A stretch of DNA of 5,349 bases from Oscillospiraceae bacterium. GTDB lineage: Bacteria; Bacillota; Clostridia; Oscillospirales; Oscillospiraceae. The stretch's first letter is position 1; every line of letters starts with the position of its first letter. The stretch spans positions 1 to 5,349 of the forward strand of contig JAHHSE010000104.1 of assembly GCA_020025395.1 (NCBI GenBank), given 5' to 3'. The notes under the pieces are model-generated. The model was given only the letters and a program-made list of their open reading frames with translations, searched no databases and was not told the origin of the DNA. This document shows, one piece after another, positions 1-5,349 of this stretch. Both the position numbers and the translations under genes were made by a program.

Positions 1-20
1 GGGTCAGACCGCAGCCCTTT

Positions 21-49
21 GTCGAAAACCTCCGAAGGAGTTTTTCGAC
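21..49. repeat. Imperfect inverted repeat (hairpin), possible dispersed intergenic element
   Basis: The arms GTCGAAAA and TTTTCGAC, plus CTCC/GGAG nearer the loop, give about 12 of 13 paired positions around a GAA loop. AGAC (6-9) and GTCT (51-54) could extend the stem further out. The right arm ends in TCGACAG, as does a second hairpin about 70 bases on. No T-tract follows, so it is not a standard terminator. It resembles intergenic hairpins I associate with Oscillospiraceae genomes, but copy number cannot be seen from this window. Confidence 0.55.
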
Positions 50-55
50 AGTCTC

Positions 56-92
56 CCGCCCGGCATCCCTTCGGATGCCGGGCGGTTTTTTT
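56..92 (+). terminator. Strong rho-independent terminator
   Basis: A perfect 13-bp GC-rich stem (56-68 with 73-85) closes on a CTTC tetraloop and is followed directly by seven T (86-92). It would end transcription of a plus-strand gene lying left of the window. It also insulates the promoter just downstream from read-through. Confidence 0.93.
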
Positions 93-101
93 CCAAAGGG
101 T

Positions 102-120
102 TCGAGGGATTTTCCCTCGA
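102..120. repeat. Perfect inverted repeat overlapping the -35 element
   Basis: TCGAGGGA (102-109) and TCCCTCGA (113-120) are exact reverse complements around a TTT loop. With the next bases the right arm reads TCGACAG (117-123), the same tail as the hairpin at 21-49. The last four bases of the arm form the start of the -35 hexamer. This could be a protein-binding operator or simply a second copy of a short hairpin element. Confidence 0.6.
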
Positions 121-145
121 CAGAGATTTTCGGGTATGCTATAAT
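117..145 (+). promoter_or_regulatory. Sigma-A type promoter with extended -10
   Basis: The -35 is TCGACA (117-122; consensus TTGACA). A 17-bp spacer leads to a perfect TATAAT (140-145), preceded by TG at 137-138, the extended -10 element. The expected start is near 152, in an AT-rich stretch that stands out from its GC-rich surroundings. It points at the cation exporter starting at 257. The -35 lies within the right arm of an inverted repeat, so a factor binding that repeat could control it. Confidence 0.85.
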
Positions 146-151
146 AAATAA

Positions 152-213
152 AATAAGATAGGGGTCCAATCCATTGGGTATCCTTCTGCAGACGGCCTCG
201 GAGGCCGTTTTTT
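152..213 (+). promoter_or_regulatory. Short structured leader ending in a terminator (candidate attenuator)
   Basis: The roughly 60 nt between the predicted start and the terminator can fold. CCAA (166-169) pairs with TTGG (174-177) and GATA (157-160) pairs with TATC (179-182). Two competing pairings are possible: AGGGG (160-164) with CCCCT (216-220) past the terminator, and TTGGG (174-178) with CCCAA (234-238) just before the ribosome binding site. This layout fits conditional termination ahead of the exporter gene. It could instead be a short independent RNA. It does not match the NiCo (czcD), yybP-ykoY manganese, fluoride or PreQ1 riboswitch patterns as I know them. Confidence 0.45.
192..213 (+). 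terminator. Intrinsic terminator inside the exporter leader
   Basis: ACGGCCT (192-198) pairs with AGGCCGT (202-208) around a CGG loop, followed by six T (208-213). It lies after the promoter at 117-145 and 43 bases before the start codon at 257, so transcripts must read through it to express the gene. There is no gene between promoter and terminator. Confidence 0.75.
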
Positions 214-256
214 GTCCCCTTTTTGATCTGTATCCCAAGAAAGCGGAGGAATTTCC

Positions 257-1420
257 ATGACCGAATTTCTGATCCGGCATTTTGTAAAGGACTGGGAGCA
301 AACCGATGATCCCGCGGTGCGTCAGGCCTATGGGAGGCTGGCCGGGATCACCGGGATTCTCCTCAACCTTTTTCTCTCCCTTTTAAAGCTGATGGCAGGC
401 CTTCTCACCGGAGCCATCTCCATTACGGTGGATGCCATCAACAATCTGTCTGACGCAGGCTCCTCCGTGGTCACCCTTCTGGGCTTTTATCTGGCGGGCA
501 AGAAGGCGGACAACAACCATCCCTTCGGACATGGGCGGATGGAATATCTTTCCGGCCTGTTCGTCTCTGTGCTGGTGCTTCTGGTGGGGGTGGAGCTGCT
601 CAAATCCTCCCTGGACAAAATCCTCCGCCCCAGCCCGGTGGAATTTTCCTGGCTCTCTGTCGGAATCCTCTGTCTCTCCGTTCTGGTCAAGATCTGGATG
701 TGCCTCTTTAACCGGACCCTGGGCAGGCGGATCCTCTCCACCGCCATGCTGGCCACCGCCGCCGATTCCCTTGCCGACACCGCCGCCACAGGCACCGTTC
801 TTCTGGGGCTTCTGGCAGGGCGTTTTCTGAATCTTCAAATGGACGGCTGGGTTGGCTTTGCGGTCTCCCTCTTTGTCATCAAGACCGGCTGGAGCTCCAT
901 CAAGGATACGGTGGACCCCCTTCTGGGTACCCCTGCCGACCCCGCCCTCCTAACCTCCATTGAGGAGAGGGTCCTCTCCCGCCCCGAGCTGCTCAGCGTG
1001 CATGATATGATCCTCCATGACTACGGTCCGGGCCGGCGGATGATGAGCCTTCACGCGGAGGTCCCCGCCGACTGTGACATTGTGACCGTCCATGATGTGA
1101 TAGACCATGTGGAGCGGGAGATCAAGGCGGTTTACGGGATTGAGGCGGTGATCCACATGGACCCCGTTTGTCAGGACGGAGAGACCACTCGGCTCCGTCA
1201 GCAGGTGACGGACCTCCTCCACGGCATCGACCCCGCCCTCACCCTCCATGACTTTCGTATGTCCGAGGGACCCGACCACACCAATCTGATCTTTGATGTG
1301 GTGGCCCCCTATGAATTTCGGATGCAGGAGGAAACCCTCTCCCAAGCGGTCAGGGAGGGGGTGGCCTCCCTGGAGGGGGGACCCTATTGCGCCGTGGTGG
1401 AAATTGACCGCGCCCCCTAA
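257..1420 (+). CDS. Cation diffusion facilitator, probable Mn2+ exporter with duplicated C-terminal domain
   Basis: This inner-membrane protein of 387 residues should export divalent metal by proton antiport. Hydrophobic segments fill roughly 30-215. Transport-site residues are N62 and D66 (NNLSD, TM2) and D170 and D174 (DSLAD, TM5). This N-D-D-D set is that of manganese exporters such as pneumococcal MntE; zinc CDFs carry His at one of these positions. HPFGHGR (88-94) is the family loop motif. The cytoplasmic domain keeps H249, H266, H279, H300 and D302, which align with the metal ligands of E. coli YiiP. CDFs are usually about 300 residues; the extra 80 (about 313-387) look like a decayed second copy of that domain. 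GGAGGA (245-250), six bases upstream, sets the start. Manganese specificity is inferred from motif only; iron or another metal is possible. Confidence 0.93.
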   Translation: MTEFLIRHFVKDWEQTDDPAVRQAYGRLAGITGILLNLFLSLLKLMAGLLTGAISITVDAINNLSDAGSSVVTLLGFYLAGKKADNNHPFGHGRMEYLSGLFVSVLVLLVGVELLKSSLDKILRPSPVEFSWLSVGILCLSVLVKIWMCLFNRTLGRRILSTAMLATAADSLADTAATGTVLLGLLAGRFLNLQMDGWVGFAVSLFVIKTGWSSIKDTVDPLLGTPADPALLTSIEERVLSRPELLSVHDMILHDYGPGRRMMSLHAEVPADCDIVTVHDVIDHVEREIKAVYGIEAVIHMDPVCQDGETTRLRQQVTDLLHGIDPALTLHDFRMSEGPDHTNLIFDVVAPYEFRMQEETLSQAVREGVASLEGGPYCAVVEIDRAP

Positions 1421-1435
1421 AGAAAGCCCCCGCAA

Positions 1436-1478
1436 TTTACAAAAAATTCACCCACCCCGGCAGCGTTTCCCTTATCCT
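1436..1478 (+). promoter_or_regulatory. Candidate response-regulator box and promoter of the two-component genes
   Basis: TTTACA (1436-1441) and TTCACC (1447-1452) form a direct repeat with an 11-nt period across an A-tract, the spacing used by OmpR/PhoB-family regulators. A possible -10, TATCCT (1473-1478), follows with no recognisable -35 at the right distance. The repeat would sit at about -49 to -33, the usual place for an activator replacing the -35. Autoregulation by the downstream regulator is an inference. The repeat is short and could be chance in this AT-rich patch. Confidence 0.35.
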
Positions 1479-1506
1479 AAAAGAAAGTTGAAAAGGCGGT
1501 GTTTTT

Positions 1507-2205
1507 ATGCCTCGGAAGGTCCTTGTGGTAGAGGACGACTCCAATATCGCGGAGCTTTTGCACCTCTACCTGGAAAAAGAAGGCTTTGAAATTATGGTGG
1601 CCCCGGATGGGGGCAAGGGTGTGGAGCTGTTTCGCAGTGAGAAGCCCGACCTGGTCCTGCTGGATCTCATGCTCCCTGTGCTGGACGGCTGGGGAGTCCT
1701 GAAAAAAATTCGGGAGGAGGGGCGCACCCCGGTCATTATGCTGACGGCAAAAGGGGAGACCGCCGACAAGGTCACCGGTCTGGAGGCCGGGGCGGATGAC
1801 TATATTGTAAAGCCCTTTGAAATGAAGGAGGTCCTGGCCCGGATCCACGCGGTCCTCCGTCGGTTTTGCGGCGAGGAGGAGGGAGAGGGTGGCGGAAAGC
1901 GCCTTACCTTCGACAAGCTCATCGTGGATCTGGATTCCTATGAACTGACCGTCAATGGGAAAAAAGTGGACACCCCGCCCAAGGAGCTGGAGCTACTCCA
2001 CCATCTGGCGGCCTCCCCCAACCGGGTCTTTACCCGAAATCAGCTTCTGGATGAGGTTTGGGGCTTTGATTACTTCGGTGATTCCCGAACGGTGGATGTC
2101 CATGTGAAGCGGCTGCGGGAAAAACTGGAGGGGGTCAGTGACCAGTGGAGCCTGAAGACCGTCTGGGGCGTGGGGTATAAATTCGAGCTGTCCACCCAGC
2201 AGTGA
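1507..2205 (+). CDS. OmpR/PhoB-family response regulator transcription factor
   Basis: This 232-residue cytoplasmic DNA-binding protein is switched on by phosphorylation from the kinase encoded just downstream. The receiver domain (about 3-118) has acidic pocket residues E9, D10 and D11, phosphoacceptor D53 (in LLDLMLP), switch residues T80 and Y99, and K102 of the KPF motif. An acidic, glycine-rich linker (about 121-130) leads to a winged-helix domain (about 131-228). There RTVDVHVKRLREKLE marks the recognition helix and GVGYKF the wing. All catalytic residues are present and the length is normal. AAGGCGGTG (1493-1501) is the ribosome binding site. The gene starts 86 bases after the exporter with no terminator between, so partial co-transcription is possible. 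It resembles PhoP/WalR-type regulators, but sequence alone does not identify its regulon, so I give no symbol. Confidence 0.95.
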   Translation: MPRKVLVVEDDSNIAELLHLYLEKEGFEIMVAPDGGKGVELFRSEKPDLVLLDLMLPVLDGWGVLKKIREEGRTPVIMLTAKGETADKVTGLEAGADDYIVKPFEMKEVLARIHAVLRRFCGEEEGEGGGKRLTFDKLIVDLDSYELTVNGKKVDTPPKELELLHHLAASPNRVFTRNQLLDEVWGFDYFGDSRTVDVHVKRLREKLEGVSDQWSLKTVWGVGYKFELSTQQ

Positions 2206-2209
2206 CCCA

Positions 2210-2238
2210 ATGCAGCGAGGAGGGGGGAGAAGGATGTG
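2210..2238 (+). promoter_or_regulatory. Ribosome binding region with ATG-TGA overlapping the GTG start of the kinase
   Basis: AGGAGG (2218-2223) runs into a G-tract that also supplies GGGGGAG (2223-2229), six bases before the GTG at 2236. An ATG at 2234 overlaps that GTG but is followed at once by TGA (2237-2239). An ATG at 2210 opens a nine-codon frame ending at the same TGA. The real start is therefore the GTG, with possible competition from out-of-frame initiation two bases upstream. Confidence 0.5.
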
Positions 2239-3690
2239 AAGAGCTTATATACCAGACAGTTTACCATGATGGCCGCCGTGATTCTGACCTCCTTCCTGCT
2301 CCTGGGCGGGACCTTTGCCGGGGTCTCCTATCGGTACACCATCTCCGCCAAACAGGACAGTCTGGCCCAAAACGCGGAGAATATCGCCTCCCTGACCGGA
2401 GAGATGCTGACCCAGGGAATGGGATTTCGCAATGAATATTTTCGGCTTTATGTCTCCTCGGCGGCACGGGCCGCCAACGCCTATGTGATTTTGGCGGAAA
2501 ATGATGGAGAGATCATCTATTGTGCCGGGTCCAACGGCTCCTTGGTGGACCTCACCGGACTGTATCTGTCCAAGGACACCCTGTCCAGCTTTCGGGCCAG
2601 AGGGGCGTTTGACGGGATGAGCACCCTGGGTGGCCTGTTCATGGAAAAACGGTACCTCTCCATGCGTCCCATTATGATCAATCTGGCCCAGTTCAGCTCG
2701 GGATCCATGGTGGTCTCCCCCACCCAGACCGGAATCGTTCTGGTTGCGGCCTCCACAGACTCTCTGACGGAGATGTGGCGGGCCCTCTCCACCATTTTTC
2801 TGTTTCTGGCGGTGGTGGTGATCTTCATCGCCTTCCTCACCAGCTCCGTGACCTCCAGCCATCAGGTCCGTCCCCTGAAGGAGATGGCGGAGGCGGCCAA
2901 GAAATTTGGACACGGGGAATTTCAGGTCCGGGTGGATGTGGGCAATCGGCAGGATGAAATCGCCGAGCTGGCGGTGGCCTTTAACAATATGGCGGATTCC
3001 CTGGCCCAGGCGGAGGCCGAGCGAAGCGAGTTCATCGCCAACATCTCTCATGAGCTGAAAACCCCTATGACCACCATCGCCGGCTTCGCCGACGGGATTC
3101 TGGATGGGACCATTCCCCCGGAAAAACAGAAGGAGGCTCTTCAGACGGTCTCCTCCGAGACCCGCAGGCTCTCCCGGCTGGTCCGGCGGATGCTGGATCT
3201 CTCCCGGCTCCAGGCGGCGGAAAATATCACCACCCAGGAGCGGTTTGATATCACGGAGGTCCTTCTCCGGGTGCTGGTCAGCTTGGAGGGAAAGATCAAC
3301 CAGAAGGATCTGGATGTGGAAACCAGTCTGCCCGAAGAGCCGGTCCAGGTTTGGGGAGACCCGGATTCCATTACCCAGGTCTGCTACAACCTGCTGGACA
3401 ATGCCATCAAGTTCTCTGCCCCCGGAACACAGCTGGGCCTGGAAATCGCGGTCAAAGGGGGCAAGGCCTGGGTGTCGGTCCGAAATACCGGGGAGACCAT
3501 CCCTCCGGAGGAGCTGAAGCTGATCTTTGACCGCTTTCACAAGACGGACCGCTCCCGCAGTGTGGACCGGGACGGGGTAGGCCTGGGGCTCTACATTGTG
3601 AAGACCATTCTGGACAACCACAAGGAAAACATCACTGTGACCAGCTCGGAGGGAGTGACCGAGTTCACCTTCACCCTCACCCAGGCATGA
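2236..3690 (+). CDS. Membrane sensor histidine kinase (HAMP, HisKA, HATPase)
   Basis: This 484-residue inner-membrane kinase is the partner of the regulator encoded 30 bases upstream. TM1 spans about 11-30. An extracytoplasmic sensor region of about 150 residues (31-180) matches no sensor fold I recognise. TM2 spans about 183-203 and a HAMP linker about 204-260. The dimerisation domain carries phospho-acceptor H272 in NISHELKTP. The ATPase domain has N385 and N389 (NLLDNAIKFS), the F-box FDRFHKTDRS (431-440) and the glycine-rich lid DGVGLGLYIV (446-455). The G1 box reads NTGETI (417-422), with Asn where the classical DxGxG has Asp and without the second glycine; I recall such N-type G1 boxes in related clostridial kinases. 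The GTG start keeps the basic pre-membrane segment KSLYTRQF. Starting at M11 or M12 would remove it. The stimulus is unknown; cell-envelope state is a guess by family resemblance. Confidence 0.94.
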   Translation: MKSLYTRQFTMMAAVILTSFLLLGGTFAGVSYRYTISAKQDSLAQNAENIASLTGEMLTQGMGFRNEYFRLYVSSAARAANAYVILAENDGEIIYCAGSNGSLVDLTGLYLSKDTLSSFRARGAFDGMSTLGGLFMEKRYLSMRPIMINLAQFSSGSMVVSPTQTGIVLVAASTDSLTEMWRALSTIFLFLAVVVIFIAFLTSSVTSSHQVRPLKEMAEAAKKFGHGEFQVRVDVGNRQDEIAELAVAFNNMADSLAQAEAERSEFIANISHELKTPMTTIAGFADGILDGTIPPEKQKEALQTVSSETRRLSRLVRRMLDLSRLQAAENITTQERFDITEVLLRVLVSLEGKINQKDLDVETSLPEEPVQVWGDPDSITQVCYNLLDNAIKFSAPGTQLGLEIAVKGGKAWVSVRNTGETIPPEELKLIFDRFHKTDRSRSVDRDGVGLGLYIVKTILDNHKENITVTSSEGVTEFTFTLTQA

Positions 3691-3835
3691 TTGGCCGGAT
3701 CCGCCGAAGCGCCGCACCTGTGCCCCGCCTTCTGCGGGCAGGACCCAATCAGTATGGGCCGATGCCTTCCCTCATCCGAAAACAGGGAAAAAGCGAGGAA
3801 TCAACTGCCCCCCACACGGATCGGGCAGAATGAAA
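3691..3835. other. Non-coding spacer downstream of the kinase
   Basis: I find no convincing gene in these 145 bases. There is an imperfect hairpin at 3717-3742 (CCTG/CAGG outside, CCCGC/GCGGG inside) and a 6-bp one, CTGCCC/GGGCAG, at 3805-3828. Neither has a T-tract. The region would be the 3' untranslated part of the kinase message, upstream of the shared terminator. Confidence 0.6.
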
Positions 3836-3883
3836 AAAGAGCGCTGCAGAATGGAGATTCCGCAGCGCTCTTTCTTCTTTTTT
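3836..3883. terminator. Bidirectional rho-independent terminator between convergent genes
   Basis: AAAGAGCGCTGC (3836-3847) and GCAGCGCTCTTT (3862-3873) form a perfect 12-bp stem. After one A/C mismatch it continues with GAAT/ATTC around GGAG. On the plus strand it is followed by a T-rich tract to 3883. On the minus strand the A-tract at 3833-3838 becomes six T. It can therefore end the kinase transcript and the minus-strand flavoprotein transcript, whose stop codon lies about 24 bases away. Confidence 0.93.
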
Positions 3884-3896
3884 AAAACTGATCGTA

Positions 3897-5288
3897 TTAT
3901 TTTTCCTGGATATAACGCTGAATGGCGGCGGCAGCTTGTTTCCCCGCCCCCATAGCCAGGATGACGGTGGCGGCCCCCGTGACGGCATCCCCTCCCGCAT
4001 AGACGGCGGGACGGCTGGTGCGTCCCTCCTCCCCGTTGGTCAGGATACAGCCCCGGCGGTCGGTGTCCAGTCCCGGTGTGGTGTTGCGAAGAAGGGGGTT
4101 GGGGGAGGTGCCGATGGACATGATGACGGTGTCCACCTCCAGGGTGAAGTCGCTGCCCTCCTTGGGAATGGGGCGGCGGCGGCCGGAGGCGTCCGGCTCC
4201 CCCAGGGCCATCTCCACACAGGTCATTCCACGGACCCGTCCCCTCTCATCCCCCAGAATTTCAATGGGGTTTGTCAGCAGGCGGAAGACAATCCCCTCCT
4301 CCATGGCGTGCTCTACCTCTTCCTCCCGGGCGGGAAGCTCCTCCATGCTGCGGCGATAGACGATGGAGACCTCCTCCGCCCCCAGGCGCTTGGCGCAGCG
4401 GGCGGCATCCATCGCCACGTTTCCACCTCCCACCACCGCAACCCGACGGCTTGTCAGCATGGGGGTGTGACTCCCCGGAAGATAGGCCTTCATCAGATTG
4501 ACCCGTGTCAGGTATTCGTTGGCGGAGCAAACCCCGTTGAGGCTCTCTCCCGGAATGCCCATAAAGGAGGGAAGACCGGCCCCGGAGGCCAGATACACCG
4601 CCTCATACCCCTCCTCCTCCAGCAGCTCATCCACAGTGAGGATCTTTCCGATGACCATATTGGTCTGGAAATCCACCCCCATCTGGGCCAGATCCTGAAT
4701 CTCCTTCCGGACCAAGGCCTTGGGCAGGCGGAACTCCGGGATCCCATAGCTCAAAACCCCGCCGGGGAGATGGAGCGCCTCAAAAACCGTGACCGCATAG
4801 CCCAGCTTGGCAAGGTCTCCGGCGGCGGCCAGTCCACTGGGTCCGGAGCCAACAATGGCCACCTTATGCCCGTTGGAGGGGCATTTTTCCAAAGGGGCAC
4901 GGGTGTGGGCCCGATGCCAGTCGGCCACAAACCGTTCCAGCCGTCCGATGGCCACCGGCTCCCCCCGGATTCCACGGACACATTTCCCCTCGCACTGTGT
5001 CTCCTGGGGGCAGACCCGCCCGCACACCGCTGCCAGGGTGGTGGACCGCTCCAGCACTTCATAGGCCCCGGAGAAATCCTCCTCCGCCACCTTCTGAATA
5101 AAGGCGGGGATATCGATGCCCACGGGGCAGCCGGAGTGACAGGGTCTGTGCTTGCAGTCCAAGCAGCGTCTGGCCTCCTCCACCGCCATTTCCGGGGTGT
5201 AGCCCAGGGCCACCTCCTCAAAATTCCGGGAGCGGAGAATGGGGTCCTGGGTGGGCATGGGACATTTTTTGGGTGCCATATTAGCCAT
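3897..5288 (-). CDS. gltA: GltD-family FAD/4Fe-4S oxidoreductase: NfnB, annotated as NADPH-dependent glutamate synthase
   Basis: This 463-residue cytoplasmic flavoprotein is the likely large subunit (NfnB) of NADH-dependent ferredoxin:NADP+ oxidoreductase; databases usually call the family homotetrameric glutamate synthase GltA. The N-terminal cluster domain has C42, C45, C50 and C54 (CLDCKHRPCHSGCP), then C89, C93, C99 and C103. E96, in CPQETQC, may be the unusual Glu ligand described for NfnB. An FAD-binding GSGPSG (147-152) and an NADPH-binding GGGNVAMD (287-294) follow, and AGGDAVTGAATVILAMGAG (431-449) closes the FAD site. Length is normal. No glutamate synthase large (amidotransferase/FMN) domain is present. 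AAGGAGGTGA (5295-5304) lies six bases before ATG 5288, which favours MANMAPKK over the ATG three codons later. Its start overlaps the upstream gene by 8 bases. The fold is certain; NfnB versus a glutamate synthase role rests on the neighbour. Confidence 0.93.
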   Translation of the reverse strand: MANMAPKKCPMPTQDPILRSRNFEEVALGYTPEMAVEEARRCLDCKHRPCHSGCPVGIDIPAFIQKVAEEDFSGAYEVLERSTTLAAVCGRVCPQETQCEGKCVRGIRGEPVAIGRLERFVADWHRAHTRAPLEKCPSNGHKVAIVGSGPSGLAAAGDLAKLGYAVTVFEALHLPGGVLSYGIPEFRLPKALVRKEIQDLAQMGVDFQTNMVIGKILTVDELLEEEGYEAVYLASGAGLPSFMGIPGESLNGVCSANEYLTRVNLMKAYLPGSHTPMLTSRRVAVVGGGNVAMDAARCAKRLGAEEVSIVYRRSMEELPAREEEVEHAMEEGIVFRLLTNPIEILGDERGRVRGMTCVEMALGEPDASGRRRPIPKEGSDFTLEVDTVIMSIGTSPNPLLRNTTPGLDTDRRGCILTNGEEGRTSRPAVYAGGDAVTGAATVILAMGAGKQAAAAIQRYIQEK

Positions 5289-5349
5289 TTTCGCTCACCT
5301 CCTTCTGAAAAAGATGACAGGATTCCTCTCTGGCGCGGGACTCGAATTC
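5281..5349 (-). CDS. C-terminal end of an upstream gene, probably NfnA (sulfide/dihydroorotate dehydrogenase-like)
   Basis: One minus-strand frame is open from the window edge to a TAA at 5281-5283. It gives 22 residues, EFESRAREESCHLFQKEV plus SENG. The frame stops within ATGGCTAA, so it overlaps the flavoprotein start by 8 bases, an arrangement typical of translationally coupled subunits. NfnA (FAD/2Fe-2S subunit) usually precedes NfnB, and NfnA-type proteins tend to end in a charged helix with a final HxxNL/HLF-like and KEV-like tail, which this fits. One competing frame stops early and another stays open through the edge, so assignment rests on the overlap and this resemblance. The gene is cut by the window, not visibly broken. 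Confidence 0.6.
   Translation of the reverse strand, partial: EFESRAREESCHLFQKEVSENG
5295..5304 (-). promoter_or_regulatory. Consensus ribosome binding site for the flavoprotein gene
   Basis: Read on the minus strand it is AAGGAGGTGA, a full match to the anti-Shine-Dalgarno sequence, six bases from the ATG at 5288. It lies inside the coding end of the upstream gene, so the flavoprotein can be initiated anew or by ribosomes finishing that gene. It decides the start codon. Confidence 0.9.

Noticed and set aside
152..213. Known riboswitch (NiCo/czcD, yybP-ykoY, fluoride, PreQ1)
   Set aside because: The leader is too short for NiCo or yybP-ykoY and lacks the conserved motifs of fluoride and PreQ1 aptamers as I know them. 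I report it as unclassified instead.
1..256. tRNA, rRNA or CRISPR array in the gene-free left end
   Set aside because: There is no cloverleaf, no conserved rRNA stretch and no regularly spaced direct repeats. The repeats present are hairpins of different sequence sharing only a 7-base tail.
383..838. Minus-strand 151-codon frame opposite the exporter, and a similar one at 950-1435
   Set aside because: Both mirror a well-supported CDF gene, have low-complexity Gly/His composition, and I recognise no domain in either.
2245..3717. 490-codon open frame on the minus strand, opposite the sensor kinase
   Set aside because: Its translation is rich in Gly, His, Gln, Arg and Asp with no domain. The plus strand encodes a full kinase with every expected motif. 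Long antisense frames are common in GC-rich genes with biased third positions.
3836..3873. Long inverted repeat as an insertion-sequence end or recombination site
   Set aside because: It lies between convergent stop codons with T-tracts on both strands, which a bidirectional terminator explains fully. No transposase remnant or target duplication is visible.
3691..3885. Possible 64-codon plus-strand ORF after the kinase
   Set aside because: It begins with TTG straight after the kinase stop, has no positioned ribosome binding site, runs through the terminator hairpin, and its product has no recognisable feature.
5344..5349. EcoRI site exactly at the right edge
   Set aside because: GAATTC at the end may hint at a cloned fragment boundary, but the left edge has no such site and one six-base match is uninformative. 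It also reads naturally as Glu-Phe codons of the upstream gene.

Overview
The window is GC-rich with strong AGGAGG-type ribosome binding sites. Its gene content suggests a clostridial Firmicute, most likely one of the high-GC gut Oscillospiraceae (Flavonifractor/Lawsonibacter/Oscillibacter-like). That placement is inferred from gene families and style, not from a marker gene.

Layout. Positions 1-256 hold no gene. They contain two hairpins that share a TCGACAG tail, a strong rho-independent terminator (56-92), a near-consensus extended -10 promoter (117-145), and a second terminator (192-213) between that promoter and the first start codon. Positions 257-1420 (+) encode a cation diffusion facilitator with the N-D-D-D transport site typical of manganese exporters and a duplicated C-terminal domain. 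Positions 1507-2205 and 2236-3690 (+) encode an OmpR-family response regulator and its membrane sensor kinase. A spacer follows, ending in a hairpin that can terminate transcription from both sides (3836-3883). Positions 3897-5288 (-) encode an FAD/4Fe-4S flavoprotein of the GltD/NfnB family. Its start overlaps the end of a gene that runs off the right edge (5281-5349, -), whose tail fits NfnA.

How it works together. The plus-strand genes look like a metal-export gene followed by a two-component system. No terminator separates them, so read-through is possible, but the regulator also has a candidate promoter of its own with an 11-nt direct repeat. The minus-strand pair is best read as NfnAB, the cytoplasmic electron-bifurcating NADH-dependent ferredoxin:NADP+ oxidoreductase. 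The two blocks converge on the shared terminator and need not be functionally related.

No clearly new multi-gene system is visible. The most interesting item is the short structured leader with its own terminator in front of the manganese-type exporter. It looks like an attenuator and matches no riboswitch class I recognise.
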